The notes: generated by a model not told the origin, from the letters alone. Positions 6,931 through 16,350 are shown, numbered from the stretch's first letter. The stretch is 32,398 nucleotides of DNA from JABEVB01 sp049965775 (GCA_049965775.1 JBMFVX010000020.1:1-32398), one strand, 5' to 3'. Numbers and translations: made by a program.

Positions 6931-8777
6931 GCGAAGTCCTCTCCAAAGAGCGCATCGTCAAGTTGCTTGCTCTGGTTGTATTGGTTTTGGGCGTCGAGCA
7001 AACTCTCGCCCAGCGAGTTGAAGGCGGTATCCAATTCGACGGGATTGGCCGATTTGAGCCACAGGTTAAGCACAAGTGTTTCAAAATCGTCCCCATTTTC
7101 AGCATTGCCGAGGATCGAGCCGATTTCGCCCACAACCAGTTCAAACATACGGAGTTTGTCGTTAAGCACCGCGAGAATTTTTTCTTCCAGTGAGCCGCGC
7201 GTGCATAAATTGAACACAAAAACCTCGCGTGTCTGGCCGATGCGATGAATGCGGCCAATGCGCTGTTCGATGCGCATGGGGTTCCAGGGTAAATCGTAAT
7301 TGACAAGGGTGTTGCAGAACTGCAGGTTAAAGCCCTCTCCGCCGGAGTCGGTGCATAGCATCACGGGCACGCGATGTTTAAACTCGTCAATAGCCATTTC
7401 CTTTTCGAGCCGACTTTGCCGGCCGGAAAACACCACATGCGGCACGTTGTGCCGCTGCAACATGTCCGAGAGGTGTTCGATCGTCACGCGAAAGTTGACA
7501 AACACCAGTATTTTGCCGCCGCGGTTAGAGCCAATAAGTTCCATAAGCCTGTGGTCTTTGGCGGATTGCCCCAGGTTGCGAACCAGTTGCAGCACCGGCC
7601 CGGCGCGATGATCCTGCAGGGCGAGGCGCTCCACCGCGGGGCGTACCGCCAGCGGATGGCTGCCGGCGGCCATCAAAATGGCATTGAGCTGCAGGCGGTT
7701 AAGCAGCGGAAGATCGTTCGGAATGGCCTGTCGGCTCAGGTCGCCGACCGCATCAGCATCAGCATCAGCATCAGCATCGGCATCGGTATCGGTATCGGTA
7801 TTTGTGTTGCGCGCCGGTGGATGGTCGGTTGACGGCTGTTGTGCGGCGGCGAATAGGCCGCTCCAGGTTTGGGGCGCATCTTCGGCGGAGTTTGCGGCAG
7901 GCATATCGCCCCATGTACCAAGGTCATCGGGGGCAGGCTCCTCGGCAGGGGCGTCCTGGCCTTCGGCGGCGAGGTGTAAAGGTTGACAGCGCCATCGAAT
8001 ATAGGAATCGAGGTGGCGGTAGAAGCGGGCCTCGTCGGGTTGCGGTTCAACCACGATAGTTTGGGCATAGCGTCGGGGCAGTTCGACATTTACCAAGGCC
8101 CGCGTGTTGCGAATCATAACCTGCGACAAAAGGTCGCGCAGCACGCGCCGATTTCGCGGGTCCCGCGGGTTGCCGCGCGTGACAAAGTTCTTCTTGAAAT
8201 CGGCCTCGGTTTTAAGGTGCCCCGGCTCCAGCAGGGTAAGCAGGTTATAGAGTTCCACTAGGTTGTTCTGCACCGGCGTTGCCGTCAGTAGAAAGATATG
8301 CCGCCGCTTCAGCGCGTTGACTAATTGCCAACTGCGGGTGGAGCGATTCTTACAGTGGTGCGCTTCATCCACCACCACCAGGTCCCAGGGATGGCTTGAG
8401 GCGAGGTCGAAGTGTTTGCGGCTTTTGGCCAGCGAAAGCGACGCGATAACCAGCGACTGGGCGGACCAATCGTCGGCATCCCAGTTGGATGCCGCCAGGT
8501 TGAACTCCAGGCTGAATTTGCCCGATAGCTCGTCGCGCCACTGGCCGGTAAGAGCCGAGGGCGTGAGAATCAGCACTCGTTTCACCATGCCGCGAAGGAG
8601 GTACTCGCGCAGCAGCAGGGCGGCCTCAATGGTTTTGCCCAGGCCGACTTCATCCGCCAGTAGAACGCGGCCATGAAAATAGCGCAGCACACGGCGCACG
8701 GTATCGAGCTGGTGCGGCAACTGGTCCACCCCATGCAGGCCCTGAAGGCAAAGCAGCTCATCAAAGCCGCGGAGCAA
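6927..8777 (-). CDS. SNF2-family DEAH helicase/ATPase (RapA-like)
   Basis: A 616-residue SNF2 ATPase counted from TTG 8777. Motif I DEVGLGKT is at residues 42-49, motif II DEAH at 137-140, motif III TATPVQNN at 165-172, and motif VI QRIGRIHRIGQ in the C-terminal lobe, so both RecA lobes are intact. It should use ATP to move along double-stranded DNA or displace proteins from it. Between the lobes sits a low-complexity acidic insert with (DT)n(DA)n encoded by a hexanucleotide repeat. The start is uncertain: TTG has only a weak GAG upstream, and the frame continues back through ALRLELERLK to a TAG at 8817-8819, beyond which the same frame reads as a coherent 50-codon ORF. The product may thus be shorter than its relatives or interrupted. 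It is coupled to the zinc-ribbon gene. Roles in transcription recycling, repair or defence are all possible. Confidence 0.85.
   Translation of the reverse strand: MLRGFDELLCLQGLHGVDQLPHQLDTVRRVLRYFHGRVLLADEVGLGKTIEAALLLREYLLRGMVKRVLILTPSALTGQWRDELSGKFSLEFNLAASNWDADDWSAQSLVIASLSLAKSRKHFDLASSHPWDLVVVDEAHHCKNRSTRSWQLVNALKRRHIFLLTATPVQNNLVELYNLLTLLEPGHLKTEADFKKNFVTRGNPRDPRNRRVLRDLLSQVMIRNTRALVNVELPRRYAQTIVVEPQPDEARFYRHLDSYIRWRCQPLHLAAEGQDAPAEEPAPDDLGTWGDMPAANSAEDAPQTWSGLFAAAQQPSTDHPPARNTNTDTDTDADADADADADAVGDLSRQAIPNDLPLLNRLQLNAILMAAGSHPLAVRPAVERLALQDHRAGPVLQLVRNLGQSAKDHRLMELIGSNRGGKILVFVNFRVTIEHLSDMLQRHNVPHVVFSGRQSRLEKEMAIDEFKHRVPVMLCTDSGGEGFNLQFCNTLVNYDLPWNPMRIEQRIGRIHRIGQTREVFVFNLCTRGSLEEKILAVLNDKLRMFELVVGEIGSILGNAENGDDFETLVLNLWLKSANPVELDTAFNSLGESLLDAQNQYNQSKQLDDALFGEDFA
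7750..7803 (-). repeat. Hexanucleotide microsatellite in the SNF2 gene
   Basis: About nine 6-bp units run GCATCA (x4), GCATCG (x2), then GTATCG and variants on the plus strand. On the minus strand they encode alternating Asp-Ala then Asp-Thr. Units are multiples of three, so slippage changes length without shifting the frame. Confidence 0.9.
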
Positions 8778-8816
8778 TTTAAGCCGCTCAAGCTCCAGCC
8801 TAAGGGCAATGGCCGC

Positions 8817-8969
8817 CTAGTTGTTGCATCGTGCGAATGTGGCGGAAAAATCGTCAACAACCATGGGTAGAAGCGGAATGCCGCCGGCGGATTTGGCGGT
8901 CGCTATTGCCGTGGCGGCAGCATTGGCGTTGTCGGCGTGCCCGGTTTGCCAAAATGATTGAAGCTCCAT
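8817..8969 (-). CDS. 50-codon ORF in frame with, and upstream of, SNF2
   Basis: ATG at 8969 with AGAGG 9 nt upstream; the 50 codons end at TAG (8819-8817). The product begins MELQSFWQTGHADN and ends VVDDFSATFARCNN. The same frame continues for 14 sense codons (AAIALRLELERLK) into the SNF2 start at 8777. Two readings are possible: a separate small gene, or the true N-terminus of the helicase cut by a nonsense codon (mutation, sequencing error or read-through). The good ribosome site and the continuity of frame make the second worth testing. I see no known domain. Confidence 0.45.
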   Translation of the reverse strand: MELQSFWQTGHADNANAAATAIATAKSAGGIPLLPMVVDDFSATFARCNN

Positions 8970-9193
8970 CTTCCACAACCTCTTGCAACATTTTATTGGG
9001 ACAGTGTAGCAAGTTGCGGCAAGTATTCAAAGAGCGCCGGGGAAAGTCGGTGCTTTTTTGCGGCGGGCGCGGTATTGCATGATGGCCGGCTGCGGCCCCG
9101 TCGCCGCTTGCCGGTCGCCAAAATCTCGCCGACGAAGGGAGTTAATTCCGTTTGCGAATGTTTTGGCAGCCGAACGCAGTCGCTCGTGCCGGT

Positions 9194-12100
9194 TTACCCC
9201 GGTTTTGCCGCGTGGGCGGTCCATTGACTTAGCAGGGTGGAGGCCTTTTTCTGCAGGTCGGGGTTGTTCTGGCTTTGGGCCAGCGATATGGCCTTGCGCA
9301 AGTCGTCTTCGGCTTCGGTGCGGTGGCCCTGTTTGTTACGCACAATGGCAAGGTGATAGTAGGCTGTGGCCACCGAGCCGTAGCGGGTGCTGCGCTCCAG
9401 CGCAGAGACGGCGCCTTCGGTGTCGCCGGTGAGGTAGCGCAGCCAGCCAAGCGTATCAAGCAGGTTGGGGTCATGCGCGTAGGGGCCGGCCTGTTGGGCG
9501 TTGGCCGCAAGCTGATTGGATTTTTCAGCATAGCTCAGGCCCTGGTGCGGATGCTTGAGCTTCACGGCAAGTAAATACGCCAGGTTATTGAGCACTTCGA
9601 TGTTATCGGGGTTGATCTGAATCGCCTGCTTATAAAACTTTTCCGCCTCGTGGTATTGCCCGGCCTGGTAGGCCGCAATGCCCGCCATGGAAACGGCATC
9701 TGCGTTAACGGCGGCATCGAGGTTGGCGGCCAGAATGGCTTTGCATGTCGCCAGGGCGTCGGCAAACTTATTGGCAAGAAACTGCGCATTGGCAAGGCCA
9801 AGCGTTGTCACTTGGTTTTTGGGATCGGCGGACTGCAGGGTCGTTGCGGCCGCCAGCGTGGGCTGTGTGCCCACAAATTGCTGCATGGCATGAATGGCCG
9901 CCACATAAGCTGAGGCGTTGTGGCTCACAAGCTTAAGGAGCGTTTGATAATCGCTCTGGGCAGCGGTCTTTTGCCCGCCTTGGGCGTTTGCCTGAGCACG
10001 CACCGCCAAAAGCGCCGGGACATTGGGCGCTACGGCCAGAGCAGTCGAAGCGACTTTGACAGCATGTTGGTAGTGCCCGGTGTTGAGCAGCATCTGGCCG
10101 TAGGCGATGGCGGCATCGGTGCTGCGGCCCGCCATAATGTAGGCGCGGCGCATGTTGGCGAGCGCGGCGGTTTTATGTCCTTGCGCGAGGTCAAACTGAG
10201 CCTGCCACTGCCGCCAGAGTGGTTCGTTCGGGAACTGGCTTATGGACTGCTCAAGCAGTGTAGCGAGTTGATCGCTGGGGTTGAGCATGCGAAGCGTAAC
10301 AGCGGTGTCGCTTTCGTCGCCGGGTTTTAACTGGGCATACTGCTGGCCCAGCGGGAAGAGCATGCGGATGAGCATGAGCCGGGCGAGGCTGTCATTGGGG
10401 TTGCGCCGCAGTGAGCCGCGAAGTTCCTGCACGGCCTCGGCGTATTGATGGGTCGCAAAATAAAGCGAAGCCAGAAGCCTGCGGCTGCGCAAATCGTCGG
10501 GGTTTTGCTGCACGACCAGGAGCATATCGCGAATACCCTGCTGCAAGTCGCCGCCGGGTATCTGCGAATCAATGGTGGCCTGGCTTCGCAGGGCATTGAT
10601 GTAGGTGGGGTCAAGGGTGTTCTGGCCGTTGAGGGTTTTGGTGTTAATGGGGTCAACAGCCAAGGCGTGGTCCACGAGGGCCAGAGCTTTATGCAAATGG
10701 CCCGATTCCCGCTCGGCAAGAGCGGACAGCACCAAGCCCTGTTCGTCGTTGGGATTTGTGGAGAACACTTTGGCGGCGAGCAACTGCTTAGCTTTCTTAA
10801 TGTGGCCGGCGCGAATAAGGGTTTCAATGTAGCGCAAAATAACCACGCGGTCGTTGGGGCGATGTTTATAAAGGGGCGCGTAGTAGGAAAGGGCTTTTTG
10901 ATATTGGCCCAGAATGACATACAGGTCGCCGAGGCGGCTTTGTACGGCATCCACCTTGGCAGGCTGTTTTTTCAGGGCGGATTTGTACATTTGGATGGCC
11001 TGAGCAAAGTCATGCTCGCCTTCGTACATTTCGGCGAGATAGAGCCGGCCCACGTAAGCGGTGGCCGCATCGGAGCTTTCGGCGAGCTTGTCATACACCG
11101 CGCGGGCCTTACTTACTTGATTTTGCATCAGGTAAAGCCGAGCCAGGCCGGCGGCTAGTTCGTAATTGGATGGATTGGCAGTCACGACTGGTTTGAGCAG
11201 CCGAACCGCACGGGCAAAGCGTTTTTCGCGGGCGTAGAGTATGGAAAGACGCTCAATATTTGTCGTATCGCCCGGGTTGCGTTTAAGGATAGCCAGTCGC
11301 CGCTTGATGGCCGGGCCGGGCGGGCCGTAGAGGTCCTGAATGTTGTCGTTCCACTGGTGAAGCTGCGGATCGGACGGAGCGTAACTTAGGGCCTGATCAA
11401 CAAGTTTTGCGGCCCGGCTGATGGAAGCCGCCGAATTGTTTTCGAGGTAAAAGCTGATGAGGCCCTTGAGAGCTAAAAGGTCGCCGGGATTTATTTCAAC
11501 GGCGTGGCTTAGCGAAGAAACGCCTGCGGTTACATCGCCGGTTTGCAGTTGTGCCAGCCCGCAGGCGGTGAGCAGGGCCACATTGTTGGGGTTCTGCTGG
11601 AGGGCGGCGGTAAGCGTGCTGATGGCGCCGGTATAGTCTTTTTGAGCCAGTTGTAACTGACCGTGGTACAGAGCACCATTGACGCCATCGGCGTTTTTGG
11701 CGGTGGCCACCTGCACGAGCTGGCCGGCGGTTGTGAAGTCTTTGTCAGCAAGAGCCAGCTGAAAGCGGGTTTGCAGAAGTGAAATGCTGTCAGGTTTAAT
11801 TTTTTCAGCAGCGGCCAGGGCGGCCTTGGCACCGGCAAAATCTTTCTGTTGCATGTCGTACTGGGCAAGCTGAATGCCTCGCACCACCGGGTCGGGTATG
11901 GACTCAATGGCCTGGCGATACGCCGCCGCCTGGGTCATGCCCGGTATTTCAATGGACAGCGTATTGGACCCCAAAGAGCCAAAGTGAATAATCGGCGGCT
12001 GGGCATTGGGCTTGGCGAGCTGGTTGGCCAGCATGATGAACTCTGGTGAATCTGGTTGGGCCTTTTGCGCCTGGCGAATAACCGAGGCCGCGTCGAGGCG

Positions 12101-13906
12101 GCGGTTGAGTTTGAGCAGTGCCTCGAAAGCGGGCAGTACGACTTGGGGCATGGCGGGTGTTTTAACAACCCAGGGCTTGAGTGTAGCCCATGCACCGGCG
12201 TAATTCTTCCGCAGCATTTGTACCTGAGCCTTAAGCTGGGCCAGTTGCAGGTTGCTGGAAGTGTCGCGATGCGCCAGAAACGCCTGAAGCGTATTGGGAT
12301 CGTTGAGTGCGGCCAGAGCCTGCGCCTTGATGACCACTGCCGCCGGGTTCTGCGGCGACACGGCCAGTACCTGATTGGCGACGGCCAGAGCGGTATGCGG
12401 GTGTTCGCGAAGGGTAAGACCGGCACGGGCAAGCTGTACCTGAGTCGCACCCGGAAATTTGGCGAGGATGTCGTTAAGCTGTTTCAGGGCCAGCCCCGAT
12501 TGACCCAGCAAGTCGTAGGCCTGGGCCTGAAGCTGCTTGTCCTGAAACCAAAGCTTGTTCTGCTGCGGCGATGCGCCAACCACAAGCAGCGTTTCAGCTT
12601 GCTGCAGGGAGGTTAACGCATCGGCCACCTGGCCGCGGGCCAATTGCAGTTCGCCGGTGTGCACCAGAACCCACGCGTTGTGCGGGTTGCGGCTGGCGAC
12701 CCAGTGAATATTCTTTTCTGCCTTGCTTAACAGTGCCGTGCGTTGTGCGCCATGCTGGCCTTGTGCCAGGCTCAGATAGTCGCTGGCCAGAGCGGCATGA
12801 ATACCGGCCTGATAGTAAGGGATTTTAATGGCGGCCATTCCACCGCCGGGCGTTGGATGTGCCCTGGCGGCTTCGAGGTATTTGACGCTTTGGTTGTAGT
12901 GGCCATGCTGGCGATAAAACTGGCCGAGTTCGAGGTAACCCTGGGTATGGGTAGGCTCCAAGGCGAGAATTTGCTTAAGCAGCGACTCCTGCTGCTGATA
13001 ACTTGCTCCCTGCAGTGTGGCAAGGCCAAATCGGGTGCGCAGCACCAGCGCGCTTTTGGGGGCCAGCGTTTGTGCCTGGGCCAGGGCGGCATTGGCCTGG
13101 GGCCAGGTGGCTTTATCGCCAGCGTAAACCTGGGCTAAATTCAACCAGCCTTGCACGTTCTTAGGATATTTTTTAACAAAGCCCTCTACCAGAGCCAGTG
13201 CCTGCTTGTTGATTTTGTCGGCCTGTACCTGGGTAATGAGGTGTTGACTGTGCTCGGCCGCTGCACGCAGACGATAGGTTTGCGCAAGGCGAAACACCGC
13301 CTGCGCATTGCTGGGATCCAGCGCGACGGCCTTTTTAAGATCGTTGGCAGCGGTTTGAAAGCGGGTATCGGTGATGGCCACCAGACCGGTCATTTCGTTG
13401 AGACGCGACCACCCACGCAATTCGTAAGCTTCGGCATCTTTTGGATCGAGTTTGACGATGGTGTCAGCCTGCTGGCGCAGGATGCGCCATTTGGCCGGCT
13501 CGGGTGCAAAGTCGGCATATTTTTTGTAGAAGCTAAGGAGCCGATTTTGCGCCGGCATGTCGGTCGGCACGACGTGTACGGCGGTCTGCCAGGCGCTGAC
13601 GGCTCCGTTGAGCCACTTGCGATGCAGGTTGGAATATTTGTACTGCAAGTCGCCCAGGTCGAGCGCCAGCCGCGCGGCCAGGGTATTTCTGTGGCTGTGC
13701 ATGGCGGCTACCACCGCCTGCTGATAGGCCTGCACGGCGGCTACATAGTGTTTGGCGGCGATGGCTTCCTTGGCTTTGCGTTCCAGCCGGATCGGGTCAT
13801 GTTCGTAGTGAACAATCCAGATGTATACGCCTGTCATACCGCCGCCGAAAAGAATCACGGCTCCCACCAAAAACGCCAGGAACCTGGTATTGACTTTTTT
13901 TGCCAT
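9194..13906 (-). CDS. Giant membrane-anchored TPR protein of exosortase operon
   Basis: A 1570-residue protein. The start at ATG 13906 follows AAGGA with 6-nt spacing; an upstream in-frame codon at 13921 lacks a ribosome site. One N-terminal membrane segment (about 9-31, FLAFLVGAVILFGGGMTGVYIW) is followed by an all-helical chain of tetratricopeptide repeats throughout, e.g. AIQMYKSALKKQPAKVDAVQSRLGDLY and AEKFYKQAIQINPDNIEVLNNLAYLL. The TPR array most likely lies in the periplasm and scaffolds protein assemblies. Large TPR proteins accompany many exosortase/PEP-CTERM loci (PrsT-type lipoproteins), but this one has a membrane anchor and no lipobox. It is the last gene after exosortase and EpsI on the same strand, 120 bp from EpsI. 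It may organise secretion of polymer or sorted proteins; the exact role is inference. Confidence 0.85.
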   Translation of the reverse strand: MAKKVNTRFLAFLVGAVILFGGGMTGVYIWIVHYEHDPIRLERKAKEAIAAKHYVAAVQAYQQAVVAAMHSHRNTLAARLALDLGDLQYKYSNLHRKWLNGAVSAWQTAVHVVPTDMPAQNRLLSFYKKYADFAPEPAKWRILRQQADTIVKLDPKDAEAYELRGWSRLNEMTGLVAITDTRFQTAANDLKKAVALDPSNAQAVFRLAQTYRLRAAAEHSQHLITQVQADKINKQALALVEGFVKKYPKNVQGWLNLAQVYAGDKATWPQANAALAQAQTLAPKSALVLRTRFGLATLQGASYQQQESLLKQILALEPTHTQGYLELGQFYRQHGHYNQSVKYLEAARAHPTPGGGMAAIKIPYYQAGIHAALASDYLSLAQGQHGAQRTALLSKAEKNIHWVASRNPHNAWVLVHTGELQLARGQVADALTSLQQAETLLVVGASPQQNKLWFQDKQLQAQAYDLLGQSGLALKQLNDILAKFPGATQVQLARAGLTLREHPHTALAVANQVLAVSPQNPAAVVIKAQALAALNDPNTLQAFLAHRDTSSNLQLAQLKAQVQMLRKNYAGAWATLKPWVVKTPAMPQVVLPAFEALLKLNRRLDAASVIRQAQKAQPDSPEFIMLANQLAKPNAQPPIIHFGSLGSNTLSIEIPGMTQAAAYRQAIESIPDPVVRGIQLAQYDMQQKDFAGAKAALAAAEKIKPDSISLLQTRFQLALADKDFTTAGQLVQVATAKNADGVNGALYHGQLQLAQKDYTGAISTLTAALQQNPNNVALLTACGLAQLQTGDVTAGVSSLSHAVEINPGDLLALKGLISFYLENNSAASISRAAKLVDQALSYAPSDPQLHQWNDNIQDLYGPPGPAIKRRLAILKRNPGDTTNIERLSILYAREKRFARAVRLLKPVVTANPSNYELAAGLARLYLMQNQVSKARAVYDKLAESSDAATAYVGRLYLAEMYEGEHDFAQAIQMYKSALKKQPAKVDAVQSRLGDLYVILGQYQKALSYYAPLYKHRPNDRVVILRYIETLIRAGHIKKAKQLLAAKVFSTNPNDEQGLVLSALAERESGHLHKALALVDHALAVDPINTKTLNGQNTLDPTYINALRSQATIDSQIPGGDLQQGIRDMLLVVQQNPDDLRSRRLLASLYFATHQYAEAVQELRGSLRRNPNDSLARLMLIRMLFPLGQQYAQLKPGDESDTAVTLRMLNPSDQLATLLEQSISQFPNEPLWRQWQAQFDLAQGHKTAALANMRRAYIMAGRSTDAAIAYGQMLLNTGHYQHAVKVASTALAVAPNVPALLAVRAQANAQGGQKTAAQSDYQTLLKLVSHNASAYVAAIHAMQQFVGTQPTLAAATTLQSADPKNQVTTLGLANAQFLANKFADALATCKAILAANLDAAVNADAVSMAGIAAYQAGQYHEAEKFYKQAIQINPDNIEVLNNLAYLLAVKLKHPHQGLSYAEKSNQLAANAQQAGPYAHDPNLLDTLGWLRYLTGDTEGAVSALERSTRYGSVATAYYHLAIVRNKQGHRTEAEDDLRKAISLAQSQNNPDLQKKASTLLSQWTAHAAKPG

Positions 13907-14026
13907 TGCGTGTCCTTTCAATCCTTTTTCAGGCGATAGCCGCAGCCGTCTCCTGTTATGGTTAAGTTAAATTTCCGTCGCCGGTGCCGCTTGTTTTGCG
14001 TTGCCACCGCAGGCTCGCCCTGCATG

Positions 14027-14875
14027 CTATGGCTGCGTGGCGGCTGCTGTGGGCTGTTTCTCCGATGCGTTGAGTTTCTGCCAGTTGGGAAGCGTGCGCT
14101 CAATGTCGGGCAGGGCTGCCCGCAGGAACGAGGCTATCGCCCGTTTTGCCTGTTCGCGTGTGGTAGAGCCTAGCACGTCCACCTCAATTTTGGCGTCATA
14201 GCCATATTTGCTTTGTGCCTGCCAGAACAGTTCGCTGACCTGCGCGGGGTCGGGCACATATTGGCCATCCACCTGAAAGGTATATCCGGTGTTGAGATAT
14301 TCGCCGTCCGCGCCCTCGCCGCTGACATTGCCCAGGCTCGGCAGATCGCCGGAGCCGCCTTCAGGAATGGCGAACGAGAGAAACCGAAGCGGAATGTTGG
14401 TGACTTTGCCGTTGTCATGCGGTACATCTGGAATGGTAATGGTGTTGATACGCTGCATTTTAAGGCCGGCTCCCTGCCAGCATACGTTGGGCACATGCGG
14501 CGTGGCGAAGGCGGTGGGGTAATAGTTAATGTTGAGTTTAATGGTCGAGCCAGGGCTGCCGACGGGCCAGTGCGTGTTAACATACTCGCGCAGAAGGTAA
14601 TGGGTGGTGCCGAGCGTCTGCACCACTTCGGTGGAGAGTTTTTCGTCCACAGCGCCGGTGGGCGTTTGCCAGTGGCCCAGTGTGCGCGGAATGGTGAATA
14701 GCGGCTGCTGCAGCGGCGTGGGTGTCTTTTGAATGATGATCTTGAGTTTCCACTGCGCCCAGATTACGGCCACAATGCCCAGCGCCAAAATGGCGGCGGC
14801 CGCCAGCACCGAGTTAAGATTTTGGCGTTGGCGGGTCGGGGAGCCAAATGGTGTGTTAGCAACGGCGGTGCTCAT
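14027..14875 (-). CDS. Exosortase-associated EpsI family protein
   Basis: A 282-residue protein of the EpsI/DUF3485 type. An N-terminal membrane segment (about 21-43, LNSVLAAAAILALGIVAVIWA) is followed by a periplasmic domain with the family's features: IPRTLGHWQ near the front, YYPTAFATPHVPNVCWQGAG in the middle (conserved Cys and the HxPxxCxxGxG-like region), and an Arg/Gln-rich amphipathic end. EpsI proteins are encoded next to or fused to exosortases and are linked to exopolysaccharide production. The ATG overlaps the exosortase stop as ATGA, so the pair is translationally coupled. The Ala/Gln tail (KQPTAAATQP) is low complexity. Confidence 0.85.
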   Translation of the reverse strand: MSTAVANTPFGSPTRQRQNLNSVLAAAAILALGIVAVIWAQWKLKIIIQKTPTPLQQPLFTIPRTLGHWQTPTGAVDEKLSTEVVQTLGTTHYLLREYVNTHWPVGSPGSTIKLNINYYPTAFATPHVPNVCWQGAGLKMQRINTITIPDVPHDNGKVTNIPLRFLSFAIPEGGSGDLPSLGNVSGEGADGEYLNTGYTFQVDGQYVPDPAQVSELFWQAQSKYGYDAKIEVDVLGSTTREQAKRAIASFLRAALPDIERTLPNWQKLNASEKQPTAAATQP

Positions 14876-15891
14876 GAGGCGCCTCCAGTATGGCCGGGTG
14901 ATGGCGCCGTGTCGTCCGAGGCGTCAACAAAAATATGATCGAGCACCCAGGCGATGCCCAGCTGCATGAATAGCGCGGGAATAAGCATGAGCATGCCCAG
15001 GCTTTCGTGGGTGCTGCCCCGCGCCCATTCCGGCCCCAGTGTGACTAGAAAAACGCCGGTGAGCGCCACGCGCAGGGCGTTGCATAAAATGGCGACGGGA
15101 ATGGCGCACAAGGCGAGAAATATCTTCTGCCACATGGGGCGTGTGGTGGTGTAGGCTAGAGCAATGGCGAGGGCCAAAAAAGCCGTGAGGCTGCGAATGC
15201 CGCTGCAGGCCTCGGCCACATCCAACGGAAACCATTGACCATGATGCAATACGCTTATTTGCGTGGCGCTGCGGGTGGCGCTGATGTTAAAAAACGGCAG
15301 AATATGAACGCCCAGCCACGCCGCGAGAATCTGCAGTTTGCCGGTAATTTTGACATAAAGCGACTGCGGCGGATTGATCATGAACAACAGATAGGCAATG
15401 GGGAGCCACAGGTATCGCATATGCTCCCAGCCGAGGATGAACAGCGCCAAGCCCAGCAGCACGACCAGCAGTGTCAGGTGCGAAAAAATAATCTGGCCGG
15501 TCGCCAGAAACAGCACCTGGGACCCGACGCCAAACACCAGCACGGCCAGGCCGGCCCAACTGCGCTTCCAGGGCAGGGCTTTAAGCTGTGACCAATTCTG
15601 TACTATGAAAAAGGCGCTGATGAATGGAATAACAAAACCCTGGCTGAAACTGGGGTTGGTGTACCATACGCTGACCAGGTCGTTGAGGTTGATGCGGTAG
15701 AGATAGAAAAATGGAACCGCCAGCAGCAGTATAAAGAGCCAGGTGCGGGGTTGCCGCCAGGTGGAGTCGAATGAGGCGGCCCGCTGCTGGCCCGCGGCTT
15801 GGCTGTAGTTGAAACGCGGCCGCGGAGTCGCTGCGGAGTTGGCCGCGCCGACCACCGAGCTTTGCGCGTTGCGTTCTGGCATATCGCTCAT
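14872..15891 (-). CDS. Exosortase (transmembrane transpeptidase)
   Basis: A 339-residue multi-spanning inner-membrane enzyme. After a soluble N-terminal 50 residues there are roughly eight hydrophobic segments. The three catalytic residues of the exosortase/archaeosortase family are visible: Cys229 (EACSGIRS), Arg274 (CNALRVAL) and His295 (GSTHESLG). It would cut proteins at their PEP-CTERM signal and probably transfer them to a cell-envelope acceptor. AGAGG precedes the ATG at 15891 by 4 nt. It heads an operon with EpsI and the giant TPR protein. A PEP-CTERM substrate is encoded in the same window (25785-26468). The exact exosortase subtype cannot be set from sequence by eye. Confidence 0.92.
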   Translation of the reverse strand: MSDMPERNAQSSVVGAANSAATPRPRFNYSQAAGQQRAASFDSTWRQPRTWLFILLLAVPFFYLYRINLNDLVSVWYTNPSFSQGFVIPFISAFFIVQNWSQLKALPWKRSWAGLAVLVFGVGSQVLFLATGQIIFSHLTLLVVLLGLALFILGWEHMRYLWLPIAYLLFMINPPQSLYVKITGKLQILAAWLGVHILPFFNISATRSATQISVLHHGQWFPLDVAEACSGIRSLTAFLALAIALAYTTTRPMWQKIFLALCAIPVAILCNALRVALTGVFLVTLGPEWARGSTHESLGMLMLIPALFMQLGIAWVLDHIFVDASDDTAPSPGHTGGAS

Positions 15892-16350
15892 AGAGCCTCT
15901 GTAAACTGACGTAACCGTCTACCTTTGGCGTCGCCCAGCGGCGGCGCTTCGACCGAATCGCATGGTGTCGCAAGGTATGCATTCATTTGCCGCCACCGCT
16001 TCTGGATTGGTGCCTCTCGGCCAAGAGGTTTGCGGGTCGTAAAGAATCCTGCGTTCCACCAAAAAGGGCGGTTTCGCCATAACCGACCTTTGCGCTCCAT
16101 AATACCCTGATTTATCGGCTCAAACTACACGCTTGCTGAATGATAAAAAAGCCAAGCATAAGCTTGGCTTGATTCGCAAAGGTGAACCGATGGGACCTCG
16201 CCCGCAGCATATCTAAATGATGCTGCTTCGTAACAAGTTTTTGGCGGCTTTCTTAACGCTATTACAGCTAAAGCCACAACATAGATTGAGGGCAAAGGGG
16301 TGCGCCCTTCATCAACGGCAATCCATTCACACGCAGACCACGCTACTCGC
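15892..16350. other. 459-bp intergenic region, exosortase promoter side
   Basis: No gene seen. It should hold the promoter of the exosortase operon (minus strand) and the 3' region of the export lipoprotein. It contains the terminator at 16144-16170 and another hairpin at 16204-16226 (GCAGCAT / ATGCTGC, 9-nt loop). Confidence 0.5.
16144..16170 (-). terminator. Intrinsic terminator
   Basis: On the minus strand a perfect 9-bp stem (AAGCCAAGC / GCTTGGCTT) with a 4-nt loop runs directly into a T6 tract (TTTTTTATCA). It is a textbook Rho-independent terminator, about 180 bp after the stop of the export lipoprotein, and separates that gene from the exosortase operon. Confidence 0.85.

Noticed and set aside
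7750..7803. CRISPR-like or regulatory short repeats
   Set aside because: Units are contiguous 6-mers with no spacers and lie within a coding frame, so this is a microsatellite.
5908..8969. DISARM or another named defence system
   Set aside because: Only an SNF2 protein and a zinc-ribbon partner are present; the methylase, PLD and other DISARM components are absent, and the nearby restriction pair is a separate unit.
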